Positions 44,840-54,028 of a stretch of DNA of 64,000 nt are shown piece after piece (the first letter of the stretch is position 1; the number at the start of each line of letters is the position of its first letter). The translations under genes were made by a program, and so were the position numbers. The stretch is from Methyloprofundus sedimenti (GTDB lineage Bacteria; Pseudomonadota; Gammaproteobacteria; Methylococcales; Methylomonadaceae). Under the pieces are notes generated by a model. That model did not search any database. It was not told the origin of the DNA and saw only the letters and a list, made by a program, of their open reading frames with translations. The DNA is taken from assembly GCF_002072955.1 (NCBI RefSeq), contig NZ_LPUF01000003.1, positions 524,403 through 588,402 of the forward strand. The letters are read 5' to 3'.

Positions 44840-45637
44840 ATGAAACTCACCTCTAAAGATCTAATTATTTTGCATAGGGCAGCAGACGTATTAGAAAACC
44901 CTAGCTTTAGTTCAAAAATTACTAAAACTGTGGGCAGTGCTGTAGAGAAAACTATCGCCATATTACCCGAGCAAGTCTCTCTTTCATTAAATGATATAAC
45001 CCGCACTGCATTAGAAAAATCATTAGAAGGTGCAATTTTCACCTTGAATTCCCGCAAAAGCAGTATCCCCTATAATAAAACGCACAAATTTTTTGCTGGC
45101 TTAAGTGGTGCTCTTGGCGGAGCTTTTGGTTTAACAGCCATTACTATAGAATTACCTATCTCAACCACCATTATGTTGCGATCAATTGCCGATATTGCAC
45201 GTTTTTACGGTGAAAACCTGAGTCATGGAAATACCAAAATGGCCTGCCTGGAAGTTTTTGCCCTAAGTGACACTACTCGCCACGGTTCTGAGACCGGCTA
45301 CTATGCCATTCGTTCAATATTAGCTAAAGGACTAGCCGAAGCTTCATCGCAACTTGGCACACCTGTTTTAAGTAAAGAAAGTGCGCCTATCGTGAGTAAA
45401 GCCATCAATCAAATTGCAGCTCGTTTTAGTATCCCTGTTTCTGAAAAAATAGCTGCACAAACCATACCGGTGATCGGTGCTATTGGCGGAGCCACCATTA
45501 ATCTTTTATTTATTGGCTATTTTCAGGACCTGGCACATGCTCACTTCGCTTTGCGCAGACTGGAGCGTAACTACACACCAGAATTAGTAAAATTAAATTA
45601 CCAAAAATACCTTGCGCAACAACACGAAGCAACGTAG
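44840..45637 (+). CDS. EcsC family protein
   Basis: This 265-residue protein has the EcsC pattern: KFFAGLSGALGGAFGLTAIT, ELPISTTIMLRSIADIARFYGE, CLEVFALSD and VIGAIGGATINLLFIGYFQD. The family is found in bacteria and eukaryotes, and its biochemical role is unsettled. Links to ABC transporter regulation and to membrane or lipid processes have been suggested. It follows the copper-ATPase genes in the same direction with a 250-bp gap, so it may or may not belong to the same unit. Confidence 0.85.
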   Translation: MKLTSKDLIILHRAADVLENPSFSSKITKTVGSAVEKTIAILPEQVSLSLNDITRTALEKSLEGAIFTLNSRKSSIPYNKTHKFFAGLSGALGGAFGLTAITIELPISTTIMLRSIADIARFYGENLSHGNTKMACLEVFALSDTTRHGSETGYYAIRSILAKGLAEASSQLGTPVLSKESAPIVSKAINQIAARFSIPVSEKIAAQTIPVIGAIGGATINLLFIGYFQDLAHAHFALRRLERNYTPELVKLNYQKYLAQQHEAT

Positions 45638-45881
45638 ATGCTTCAATCCTCGAATATATATTTAGCATCTTTCATTTTACAATTTTCACAATGACTGGTG
45701 TGCAATAGTTTTAGCAATTGCTAACTTCATTAAGCTAAAGATTTTTTTACTCCTGAGTTGAATAATTATCGGCAAATGTAAACTACTTCCAGGTAAAAAT
45801 GAAAAATGCCCAATATTCCTTATACTTAAGATAGTTTCGTAGTATTATAGATTGCCCCGTAAAGAACTCTCCAGCTAAAAA

Positions 45882-46910
45882 ATGAAGATAGGTCCCTACC
45901 AGTTACAAAATAATCTTGTCTTGGCACCTATGGCAGGGATAACCGACCGTCCATTCAGGAATTTATGCAAGCAATTTGGCGCTGGACTTGCTGTCTCCGA
46001 AATGGTCGCTTCAAACCCGGCTTTACGCAAACATAAACGCACCCTATTAAAAGCTGATCATACCGGGGAAACTGGCCTGCGTTCAGTACAAATTCTGGGT
46101 GCAAATCCTGAGAAAATGGCCGAAGCAGCACAATTCAATGCACAGCGTGGTGCACAGATTATCGATATTAATATGGGCTGTCCCACTAAAAAAGTCTGCT
46201 CGGTAGCCGCTGGATCTGCATTATTACGTAATGAAGATCTGGTAAAAACTATTCTGCAAAAAGTGGTTTCCGCTGTCAATATTCCTGTGACCTTAAAAAT
46301 CCGTACCGGTTGGGATAAAGATAACCGCAATGCCGTTAAAATTGCTCAACTAGCCGAACAATCCGGTATTGCAGCGCTGACAGTGCATGGTCGCACACGC
46401 GCCTGTGCTTTTAAAGGTGCGGCAGAGTATGACACGATTAAAGCAGTAAAGGCAGCTGTCTCTATCCCGGTGATTGCCAACGGCGATATCACATCGGTCG
46501 AAAAAGCCAGATATGTCCTGGATTACACCTCTGCCGATGCGATTATGATTGGACGTGCAGCGCAAGGCCGCCCATGGTTTTTTGAAGAGATTCAACATTA
46601 TTTGCAAACAGGCGAACAGGCTATTCAGACTGATTTGCATAAAATAAAAAATACCTTACAACAGCATCTGGAAGAATTGTATCTATTTTATGGGACACTG
46701 AATGGTGTTAGAATAGGCAGGAAACATATCGGCTGGTATTTCGATCATTTAGGCTCATTACCCGCTACGATAAAAAAACCTATTTACCAGACAAATTCCC
46801 CAGAGACCCAACTATCCCTCGTTAACTCTGCGTTTGACCTTTTCGATAAAACTATGCCACTGAAACATGCAAGCAACGCAATGAAGTATAGATACAATGA
46901 CCACTGCTAA
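45882..46910 (+). CDS. dusB: tRNA-dihydrouridine synthase B
   Basis: DusB reduces uridine in the tRNA D-loop using FMN. The 342-residue protein has the FMN barrel start LVLAPMAGITDRPFRNLCKQFGAG, the catalytic-cysteine block DINMGCPTKKV, IRTGWDKDNRN, LTVHGRTRACAFKG and IMIGRAAQGRPWFF. It overlaps fis by 14 bp. The dusB-fis operon is a gammaproteobacterial hallmark. Confidence 0.96.
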   Translation: MKIGPYQLQNNLVLAPMAGITDRPFRNLCKQFGAGLAVSEMVASNPALRKHKRTLLKADHTGETGLRSVQILGANPEKMAEAAQFNAQRGAQIIDINMGCPTKKVCSVAAGSALLRNEDLVKTILQKVVSAVNIPVTLKIRTGWDKDNRNAVKIAQLAEQSGIAALTVHGRTRACAFKGAAEYDTIKAVKAAVSIPVIANGDITSVEKARYVLDYTSADAIMIGRAAQGRPWFFEEIQHYLQTGEQAIQTDLHKIKNTLQQHLEELYLFYGTLNGVRIGRKHIGWYFDHLGSLPATIKKPIYQTNSPETQLSLVNSAFDLFDKTMPLKHASNAMKYRYNDHC

Positions 46911-47145
46911 TAAAACCCCAATCCCCTTATCTGTTCAGGTCAGGCTCGCTGTTGATCAATATCTTGCTCAGCTAGATGGTCATCAGACTACTGACTTACT
47001 TGCACTAGTGCTGACTGAAGTCGAAAAACCATTATTAGAAGCGACCTTTCAATACTCGGGTTACAACCAGACCAAAACTGCACAAATTCTTGGTATTAGT
47101 CGTAGTACTTTACGTAAAAAGCTGGACCAATACGGCTTATCCTAA
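46897..47145 (+). CDS. fis: DNA-binding protein Fis
   Basis: This 82-residue nucleoid protein bends DNA and activates ribosomal RNA and other promoters. The C-terminal helix-turn-helix is clear (YNQTKTAQILGISRSTLRKKLDQYGL), preceded by the dimer helices (PLLEATFQYSG). It starts inside the end of dusB, so it depends on dusB transcription and translation, as in enterobacteria. Confidence 0.95.
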   Translation: MTTANKTPIPLSVQVRLAVDQYLAQLDGHQTTDLLALVLTEVEKPLLEATFQYSGYNQTKTAQILGISRSTLRKKLDQYGLS

Positions 47146-47169
47146 CCCCTATTATCTTTAGAGATTTTC

Positions 47170-48729
47170 ATGAAAAAAAAAGTTAATCGCGCCTTAATCA
47201 GCGTTTCTAACAAAACCGGTATACTTGATTTTTGCCGAGAGCTCGACCAATTAGGCATTGAACTATTATCTACCGGTGGCACAGCAAAATTGTTAGCCGA
47301 AAATGATATTAATGTTACCGAGGTATCTGATTACACGGGATTTCCCGAAATGATGGATGGTCGGGTCAAAACCCTACACCCGAAGATTCATGGTGGTATT
47401 CTGGGACGCCGTGGCATTGATGATGACATCATGCAGGATAGTGGTATCAAGCCAATTGATATGGTAATTGTTAATCTTTACCCTTTTGAAGAAACAGTTG
47501 CACGGCCTGATTGTGATCTGGCGACAGCTATTGAAAATATTGATATAGGCGGGCCTAGCATGATTCGTGGTGCCGCTAAAAATCATAATGATGTCGCTAT
47601 TGTGGTTGACCCAGAAGATTATGAAGACATTTTAAAAGAACTGCTTAATAATAAAAACCAATTATCTCGTCAAACGCGCTTTAACCTTGCTCTTAAGAGT
47701 TTTGCACTCACGGCAAGCTACGATACAGCTATTTCAATTTATTTAGAAAAAGTAAATCAGCAAGCATTTCCTGAGACACTAAACTTACAATTTAATAAAA
47801 TTCAAAGTATGCGTTATGGTGAAAATCCACATCAAAATGCTGCTTTCTACAAAGAAAAGTTACCTGCATCAGGTTCCATTGCAGGCGCTAAACAACTGCA
47901 AGGTAAAGAGCTTTCCTATAATAATATTGCTGATACTGATGCCGCATTAGAATGCGTAAAATCTTTTGAAGACAAGCCTACCTGCGTCATCGTCAAACAT
48001 GCCAATCCCTGTGGTGTTGCACAGGCAGACTCTATTCTTGATGCATACGACCTAGCTTATGCCACTGATCCCACTTCCTCTTTTGGCGGCATAATCGCGT
48101 TTAACATGGAGTTAGACGAGGCAACAGCAGCGGAGATTATTAAACGTCAGTTTGTTGAAGTTATTATTGCACCAACCATTAGTTCAGCCGCACTGAAAGT
48201 GCTTTCTGAAAAGCAAAACGTGCGCGTCCTGGAAAGCGGACTCTGGAATAGCGGTCACGAGCCTAGCCTTGATTATAAGCGCGTTTCTGGAGGACTATTA
48301 GTACAAGACAAAGATTACGGCATGATCAATGCTGCAGAAGTGAAAGTCGTAAGTAAACGCGTACCGACCGAACAGGAATTAGCCGATTTATTATTTGCCT
48401 GGAAAGTGGCCAAATTTGTTAAATCCAATGCCATTGTTTATTGCAAAAATGGACGCACAATCGGTGTTGGCGCAGGCCAGATGAGCCGGGTCTATTCAGC
48501 TAGAATTGCCGGCATTAAAGCCGCTGATGAAGGATTGACAGTCCCGGGCTCAGTGATGGCTTCCGATGCCTTCTTTCCTTTTAGAGATGGACTGGATGCC
48601 GCTGCAGAAGCAGGTATTACCGCAGTTATTCAACCAGGAGGCTCGATGCGCGATGCGGAAGTTATTGCAGCGGCAGATGAGCATAATATCGCCATGGTCT
48701 TTACCGGCATGCGTCATTTTAGACATTAA
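47170..48729 (+). CDS. purH: Bifunctional AICAR formyltransferase/IMP cyclohydrolase
   Basis: PurH catalyses the last two steps of IMP synthesis. The 519-residue protein has the N-terminal cyclohydrolase domain ([47 protein letters not shown]) and the C-terminal transformylase ([53 protein letters not shown]). It begins 24 bp after fis and is followed by a palindromic repeat and purD. Confidence 0.97.
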   Translation: MKKKVNRALISVSNKTGILDFCRELDQLGIELLSTGGTAKLLAENDINVTEVSDYTGFPEMMDGRVKTLHPKIHGGILGRRGIDDDIMQDSGIKPIDMVIVNLYPFEETVARPDCDLATAIENIDIGGPSMIRGAAKNHNDVAIVVDPEDYEDILKELLNNKNQLSRQTRFNLALKSFALTASYDTAISIYLEKVNQQAFPETLNLQFNKIQSMRYGENPHQNAAFYKEKLPASGSIAGAKQLQGKELSYNNIADTDAALECVKSFEDKPTCVIVKHANPCGVAQADSILDAYDLAYATDPTSSFGGIIAFNMELDEATAAEIIKRQFVEVIIAPTISSAALKVLSEKQNVRVLESGLWNSGHEPSLDYKRVSGGLLVQDKDYGMINAAEVKVVSKRVPTEQELADLLFAWKVAKFVKSNAIVYCKNGRTIGVGAGQMSRVYSARIAGIKAADEGLTVPGSVMASDAFFPFRDGLDAAAEAGITAVIQPGGSMRDAEVIAAADEHNIAMVFTGMRHFRH

Positions 48730-48738
48730 AATATGACC

Positions 48739-48807
48739 GTAGGGTGGACAACACTTTTCTGTCCTCCTGTCATTTAATGGTGTGCAGAAAAACCTTGCCC
48801 ACCCTAC
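48739..48807. repeat. Imperfect inverted repeat between purH and purD
   Basis: GTAGGGTGGACAACACTTTT (from 48739) is mirrored by the reverse complement of the segment ending CTTGCCCACCCTAC at 48807. Arms of about 29 bp with a few mismatches fill almost the whole purH-purD gap. It looks like a dispersed REP-type element and would form a long hairpin in the transcript. Confidence 0.65.
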
Positions 48808-48825
48808 ATAATTCAAAGTTTATTT

Positions 48826-50100
48826 ATGAAAATTCTTATAGTCGGTAGCGGCGGGCGTGAACATGCGCTAGGCTGGAAAGCAAGTCAATCTCCAAAAGTC
48901 GAAACAGTTTACGTGGCTCCTGGTAATGCCGGAACAGCTTTAGAAGATAAACTCATTAATATCGACATCTCAGTAGAAAATATAAATGGTTTGCTGAATT
49001 TTGCGCAACAGGAAAATATCGATTTAACCATTATTGGCCCTGAAGTACCGCTGGTCGCAGGCATAGTCGATGTCTTTCAGGCAGCAGGATTAAAATGCTT
49101 TGGACCAGGTGCAAAAGCGGCGCAACTGGAAGGCTCCAAAAAGTTCTGTAAAGATTTTATGGCGCGACATAAGATTCCAACGGCCGAATATCAGACCTTT
49201 ACTGACCAGAACGCAGCCATAGACTATATTCAGCAAAAAGGTGCCCCCATCGTGGTTAAAGCCGATGGCTTAGCAGCGGGCAAAGGTGTTATCGTTGCTC
49301 AAACTGAAGCCGAAGCCATCGCAGCAGTTAAAGATATGCTGTCCGGCAATAGCTTTGGCGCAGCCGGAAGTCGCGTGGTTATCGAAGAATTTCTGACCGG
49401 TGAAGAAGCGAGTTTTATTGTTATTGCTGATGGCATACAAGCACTCCCCATGGCAAGTTCACAAGATCATAAAGCACGAGATAATGGTGATAAAGGTCCT
49501 AATACCGGTGGCATGGGAGCCTACTCCCCTGCTCCGATTGTCACGGATGAAATTCATCAGCGGGTTATGGACGAAGTGATTAACCCAACCTTAAAAGGCA
49601 TGGCAGACGATGGTATGCCCTATACCGGCTTCCTCTATGCTGGCTTGATGATTTCTCCTGAGGGCGAGCTCAAAGTTTTAGAATATAACTGCCGTTTTGG
49701 TGATCCTGAAACACAACCGATTATGATGCGCTTGAAAAGCGATTTAGTCACTTTATGTGAAGCGGCATTAAACCAGGATCTGGCCAATATCAGTACTGAA
49801 TGGGATGAGCGCTGTGCATTAGGTGTCGTGCTGGCTGCAGGAGGTTACCCTGACAGCTACCCAAAAGGTGATGTGATTAGTGGCTTACCCGAGGCTGAAA
49901 TGAGTGACAGCAAAGTTTTTCATGCTGGCACCCGTCTGGTTGACGGCAAAGTGGTCACCGATGGCGGAAGAGTTTTATGTGCCTGTGCCTTAGGTGATAC
50001 TATTCGGGAAGCACAACAGAAGGCTTATGCTTTAAGCCACAAAATCACTTGGGATAAAGTTTATTATCGTACCGATATAGGCTTTAAAGCGCTCAGATAG
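48826..50100 (+). CDS. purD: Phosphoribosylamine--glycine ligase
   Basis: PurD makes glycinamide ribonucleotide in purine synthesis. This 424-residue ATP-grasp enzyme has the opening MKILIVGSGGREHALGWKAS, the ATP site VVKADGLAAGKGVIVA, QDHKARDNGDKGPNTGGMGAYSP, and the metal-ligand region LEYNCRFGDPETQPIMMRL. It follows purH as in many gammaproteobacteria and is probably co-transcribed across the palindromic repeat. Confidence 0.97.
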   Translation: MKILIVGSGGREHALGWKASQSPKVETVYVAPGNAGTALEDKLINIDISVENINGLLNFAQQENIDLTIIGPEVPLVAGIVDVFQAAGLKCFGPGAKAAQLEGSKKFCKDFMARHKIPTAEYQTFTDQNAAIDYIQQKGAPIVVKADGLAAGKGVIVAQTEAEAIAAVKDMLSGNSFGAAGSRVVIEEFLTGEEASFIVIADGIQALPMASSQDHKARDNGDKGPNTGGMGAYSPAPIVTDEIHQRVMDEVINPTLKGMADDGMPYTGFLYAGLMISPEGELKVLEYNCRFGDPETQPIMMRLKSDLVTLCEAALNQDLANISTEWDERCALGVVLAAGGYPDSYPKGDVISGLPEAEMSDSKVFHAGTRLVDGKVVTDGGRVLCACALGDTIREAQQKAYALSHKITWDKVYYRTDIGFKALR

Positions 50101-50172
50101 CGCCTTATAGTACGTGAATTCAGTCGGCCTTAATTGAAATTTAGATATTAGCGGGCAAAAGCCACGCTCTAT

Positions 50173-51495
50173 ATGAACAGAACATACCCATCAGAAACTG
50201 AGCCTAAGCTAATACCTATTCCCGAAAATAACGCGCAACGCTTTACCTTGCATAATGAGATTCATGCCCGCCCTCCTGTATCCCTGGAGCTCCCCGCAAG
50301 AGCAAGCCATCTTGCATTAACTCTCAATGAACAGGAAAAAGCCCAGGAACGTTTTCACCTGGCTAGCCTATGTCAAAGATTTGCTATCAATCCCCCGCCG
50401 ATTGAAGCTAGCCACTTTATTGCCCGTTTTGATAATTTTCTTTTTCACTGGGAGCAGCATGATGAATTTAGCACCTACAGCTTTTATGTTAACGATGTTA
50501 ATACAGACTTTCCTTTTGCCAAGCCGGCATTATCTTTTGCGCCGATTGACTGGCTAGATAAACTGACGGGTCAAACCATTGTTGCTATACATACGGTTAT
50601 TATGCCGGCCAATGATCAGACACCGAATCTTGAGAATATAAGTCAATATTTTGCAGGCAATACCATTGTCGGTGCAAAAATGACGGGCGGTGACGCCACC
50701 GCATTCACTGATTTTCGTATACATAATGATGGCTTTAGCCGTTTTATTATATTCGATAAAAAACTGCAATCGCAGCAAGCCGGGCGCTTATTACAACGTT
50801 TGTTTGAAATTGAAATATATCGGGTAATGGCACTGTTAGCCTTTCCTATCTCACATGAACTTGCGCCTAAAGTAAGCGATTACGAACAACGCCTATCTCA
50901 AATCACTACGACAATGGCACAGCCAGATTGTGATGACAGCTTATTACTGGACCAAATGACACTGCTGGCAGCAGAAGTCGAAAGCGATATTTCGCATAGC
51001 CAGTTTCGCTTTGGTGCGGCTGCAGCCTATTACAAAATTGTAGAACAACGCATTATTGATATCCGTGAAGAAAAAATACAAGGCATACAAAATATTGGTG
51101 AGTTTATAACTAAACGCATGCAACCCGCGATTAGCTCCTGTAAATCCACGGCACAACGTTTCCGCCTGCTCTCGGAAAGAATCAGCAATGCCAGTCAATT
51201 ACTACGCACACGCGTTGATATTTCCATAGAACGCCAAAACCAGGCGCTACTTACCTCCATGGATTTACGCGCAAAAATTCAATTACGTTTTCAGGAAACT
51301 GTGGAAGGTTTATCTATAGTTGCTATTACCACATATATCATTAGCTTGATCCATTCAGCTGCAAAAGCCATACTCAGCACTCAGTTAATTGATATAAAAC
51401 CCGATCTGATTTCAGGGATCGCTATCCCCTTCGTATTAGTGATAGTCGCTATCGGCGTGCGCCGCCTGCATACAGTGATTAAAAAAATTGAGTAA
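50173..51495 (+). CDS. DUF3422 family membrane protein
   Basis: This 440-residue protein starts with a conserved RFTLHNEIHARPPVSLELPARASHLAL, typical of DUF3422. It has a mostly soluble N-terminal region with TFVGAKM-like wording (NTIVGAKMTGG), a central helical part, and two C-terminal membrane helices (LSIVAITTYIISLIHSAAKAIL and SGIAIPFVLVIVAIGVRRL). The overall shape, with helices before a C-terminal membrane pair, recalls CorA-like transporters, but no metal-transport GMN motif is seen. Function is unknown. Confidence 0.88.
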   Translation: MNRTYPSETEPKLIPIPENNAQRFTLHNEIHARPPVSLELPARASHLALTLNEQEKAQERFHLASLCQRFAINPPPIEASHFIARFDNFLFHWEQHDEFSTYSFYVNDVNTDFPFAKPALSFAPIDWLDKLTGQTIVAIHTVIMPANDQTPNLENISQYFAGNTIVGAKMTGGDATAFTDFRIHNDGFSRFIIFDKKLQSQQAGRLLQRLFEIEIYRVMALLAFPISHELAPKVSDYEQRLSQITTTMAQPDCDDSLLLDQMTLLAAEVESDISHSQFRFGAAAAYYKIVEQRIIDIREEKIQGIQNIGEFITKRMQPAISSCKSTAQRFRLLSERISNASQLLRTRVDISIERQNQALLTSMDLRAKIQLRFQETVEGLSIVAITTYIISLIHSAAKAILSTQLIDIKPDLISGIAIPFVLVIVAIGVRRLHTVIKKIE

Positions 51496-51912
51496 TGACA
51501 CATGCCCCAATACAAATCATAGAAATTTATAATAGCGATTCGATAACATATTTCAGGTCAGTTATTCTCACAAAATCATCTTTTCCGGTATGCCCGGTCC
51601 CTCCAGGAGTTTACTGGTTTTTAGTGGCACCTGGTACACTGAACTGCGCCCGTAAAAAAGCTCTAGATACAGTATAAAAAACAAAATATTTTGTTGAAAC
51701 CGATTAATAGCTTAGATCCGTTGCTTATAAATCTATTTGCTAGCTTATCAATCAATAAATCCGCAATTGGGGATCAGGCCGTGTTTTTTACCGAAAAGTG
51801 ATGGTGCGATTTTGGATAAGACCGGGTGATAAGGTGGTGGAGTTGAGTATTTCTGGTAGTGGAAGTGCTGGTTCTCTGCCTGATGTTTTAAATAATTCGT
51901 AATCCATAAAAA

Positions 51913-51945
51913 AAGACTTCCAGGCTATACAGCTGTGGAAGTCTT
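51913..51945 (-). terminator. Terminator of the first 55-residue gene
   Basis: On the minus strand, AAGACTTCCA and TGGAAGTCTT form a 10-bp stem with a 13-nt loop, followed by TTTTTTTATGG. It is the clear end of the small gene starting at 52154. Confidence 0.85.
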
Positions 51946-51986
51946 AAATTTATCTTGATCAGCCCGTGCAGAGACGGACGTTATCA

Positions 51987-52154
51987 TCATGCGATGCTTC
52001 CAGTTTTACCTCTTCTACTGTTCACATTTACGTTGCTGGCAATAGCTGCAGTGGCGAATAAAGCTGATGAAATAATGAATTCACCGGAAATAAAGCCAAG
52101 CAAGCCAACCATAAATACCAATCCAGTTAAAATATCTTTGTATAAATCATTCAT
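51987..52154 (-). CDS. 55-residue membrane protein, duplicate 1
   Basis: From ATG 52154 the translation is MNDLYKDILTGLVFMVGLLG with FISGEFIISSALFATAAIAS and then a short polar tail (NVNVNSRRGKTGSIA). There are two hydrophobic stretches and a basic C-terminus. AAGAGGA stands about 8 bp before the start, and a terminator follows the stop. The paralogue 527 bp upstream differs mostly by silent or conservative changes, which supports real coding selection. A longer plus-strand open frame over the same bases is its antisense. No family is recognised. Confidence 0.8.
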   Translation of the reverse strand: MNDLYKDILTGLVFMVGLLGFISGEFIISSALFATAAIASNVNVNSRRGKTGSIA

Positions 52155-52185
52155 GAGTAAATCCTCTTAAAATTAAAAAATGGGG

Positions 52186-52198
52186 GTAGTTAAACTAC
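52186..52198. promoter_or_regulatory. Palindrome upstream of the first 55-residue gene
   Basis: GTAGTTAAACTAC is a perfect odd-centred palindrome about 32 bp before the start of the small gene. The second unit keeps only its second half (TTTAAACTAC). It may be an operator or part of the promoter. Confidence 0.4.
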
Positions 52199-52440
52199 AC
52201 ATATAACTATATGGGATTATTCTAATTTTGCAATGTTTATAATTTTCAATACTTTGTTTCTTAATTGGATGCAATTGATTCATGGATTTGTCATGTAAAC
52301 CCAGTATAGGGTTGGGGAATTAACTGATTATTTGGATATAGCGTTATTCGGGGGGGGGGAGATTGTGGAGTTGAAGTTTGTAGGGAATGGCAATTCTTCT
52401 GCTATGCCTGATGTTTTAAGTCATTTTTAAGGCATAAAAA

Positions 52441-52471
52441 AGGCTTCCAAGACGTGAGTCTGTGGAAGCCT
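52441..52471 (-). terminator. Terminator of the second 55-residue gene
   Basis: AGGCTTCCA pairs with TGGAAGCCT across 13 nt, and the minus-strand sequence continues with T residues (TTTTTATGCC). The stem differs from the first copy at a paired position (G-C instead of A-T), a compensatory change that supports the structure. Confidence 0.85.
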
Positions 52472-52513
52472 TAGTAGATTTAAAATTTAGCCGTACAAAA
52501 ACGGCCTTTAACA

Positions 52514-52681
52514 TCATACGATGCTGCCTGTTTTACCTCGTTTACTGTTCACATTTACGTTACTGGCAATAGCTACAGTGGCGAATAAAGCAGATGAGAT
52601 AATAAATTCACCGGAAATAAAGCCGAACAAACCAATTATAAATATCAGTCCAGTTAAAATATCTTTGTATAAATCATTCAT
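52514..52681 (-). CDS. 55-residue membrane protein, duplicate 2
   Basis: This is the second copy: MNDLYKDILTGLIFIIGLFG, then FISGEFIISSALFATVAIAS and NVNVNSKRGKTGSIV. It has the same length, start context and downstream hairpin as its neighbour. Replacements are conservative (V/I, M/I, L/F, A/V, R/K) and many codon third positions differ, which is the pattern of purifying selection. A small membrane peptide is likely. A toxin-antitoxin or signalling role is speculation. Confidence 0.8.
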   Translation of the reverse strand: MNDLYKDILTGLIFIIGLFGFISGEFIISSALFATVAIASNVNVNSKRGKTGSIV

Positions 52682-52939
52682 GAGTAAGTCCTCTTAAAAT
52701 TAAAAAATGGGTTTATTTAAACTACAGGCTTACTATAAGATCTTAATATTTATTTATAATATACGTAAATATCAATAAATTGTTTCTTTTTTTGATGCAG
52801 TTGGATGGAAGTGATTATCAATCGAGTCTGACCCTTAGGGATCCCTTAAATTGGTCAAACAGCCGTCCACCTTCTGGCTGTCAAAAAACCGGACATCTTA
52901 CTTACGCTAATATCTCTTAACGTGAGTTATATAAAGCGC

Positions 52940-54028
52940 GAATTCAAGCAATTAATGCAACACCCTGTGATTTATTTATATCAACCCCCGTTATTTGGCA
53001 AAATACTTCCCATGGAGTTCTGTAATTTAACCCTTTTCTTGGACGATGATTAAGTGCTGTAATTGCACTATCAACCTCATCTTGAGTTACCTTATCCAAA
53101 GGTTCTTTTTTAGGGAAGTATTGCCTTAATAAGCCATTGTGGTTTTCATTTAAACCTCGTTGCCACGAATGATACGGTTTGGCAAAATAAGTGCCGCAGT
53201 CGAGTGTTTTTGCAATGGCTTCATGCCCACAAAACTCACGTCCATTATCAAAGGTAATCGTGTGAACCCAACGTTTAAAAGGCTCAAGAGCATTGATAAT
53301 CGCCTCTTTCGTTAATTCAGATTCTTTACGCTCAATTGAGATGGCGAAGTTGAGCCTTGAGACCCGTTCAGTCAGCGTCACCAATACGCCTTTATGTCCT
53401 TTACCGATAACAGTATCTGCTTCCCAATCACCTAAACGCGTTTTATCATCAACCACTTGTGGTCGCTCATCAATATCAACACGGCTGGGTATCGTTCCGC
53501 GATAATCATTTTTTCCATATCGCTTACGATAAGGTTTGGCTTGATGCCTCAAATAAGTATACAAATCGCCACCGGCTGCTTTGTTAGCTAAAATATAACG
53601 GTAAATAGTCTCATGACTGACGGAGTCCTTACCTTGTTGTTTTAAGCGTCCTGAAATACAGTCAGGACTCCATTTCTCTTTGATTAAAGGCGTTATTATC
53701 TGTTGTAACTCAGCCGTCATCTTGATGTTTTTGGGCTTATCAATATGGCGTTGTTTAGCTATTCTCTCAGCTTGCTTGTAACGATAACCACACTGACCTG
53801 TATTACGCGTAATTTCACGTCCAATAGTCGATTTATGACGCCCCAATGTGATGGCTATTTGATTCTTAGAAACGCCTTGTTTTAGTTGCGTATAAATGTA
53901 AAATCTTTCCTCTTGGGTTAGATGGTTAAACGTGTTCATTGAGCACCTCTTTTTAGTTTCAGGTTTTAGTCGACGGAAACTATACCATCTAACCCTTTAA
54001 AGAGGTGTTGCAGTTATTATATGAATTC
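52940..54028 (-). mobile_element. IS30-family insertion sequence, copy 1
   Basis: Imperfect inverted ends start with GAATTCA and share TGCAACACC, at 52940 on the left and at 54028 read inward on the right. The element is about 1.09 kb and has one intact transposase. The same sequence recurs at 62918-64000. The exact tips could differ by one or two bases because the flanks partly resemble the repeat. Confidence 0.85.
52944..53939 (-). CDS. IS30-family transposase
   Basis: The 331-residue protein has an N-terminal helix-turn-helix (HLTQEERFYIYTQLKQGVSK, NQIAITLGRHKSTIGREITRN), a zinc-less second HTH (LKQQGKDSVSHETIYRYILA) and the IS30 DDE core: RLGDWEADTVIGKGHKG, ITFDNGREFCGHE, and the glutamate in WQRGLNENHNGLLRQYFPK. 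It is intact and full length. Confidence 0.95.
   Translation of the reverse strand: MNTFNHLTQEERFYIYTQLKQGVSKNQIAITLGRHKSTIGREITRNTGQCGYRYKQAERIAKQRHIDKPKNIKMTAELQQIITPLIKEKWSPDCISGRLKQQGKDSVSHETIYRYILANKAAGGDLYTYLRHQAKPYRKRYGKNDYRGTIPSRVDIDERPQVVDDKTRLGDWEADTVIGKGHKGVLVTLTERVSRLNFAISIERKESELTKEAIINALEPFKRWVHTITFDNGREFCGHEAIAKTLDCGTYFAKPYHSWQRGLNENHNGLLRQYFPKKEPLDKVTQDEVDSAITALNHRPRKGLNYRTPWEVFCQITGVDINKSQGVALIA

Larger units (their letters stand above)
51780..52830. repeat. Tandem duplication, period about 527 bp
   Basis: Two diverged units (about 51780-52300 and 52310-52830) share a short plus-strand coding-like end (VVELSISGSGSAGSLPDVL against IVELKFVGNGNSSAMPDVL), a terminator hairpin, a small stem in the 3' region, a 55-codon minus-strand gene and its upstream region. 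Equivalent points lie 527 bp apart (gene starts 52154 and 52681). Conservation is highest inside the gene. Confidence 0.8.

Noticed and set aside
51955..52170. Plus-strand 71-residue open frame
   Set aside because: It is antisense to the 55-residue gene, whose duplicate, ribosome site and terminator all support the minus strand.
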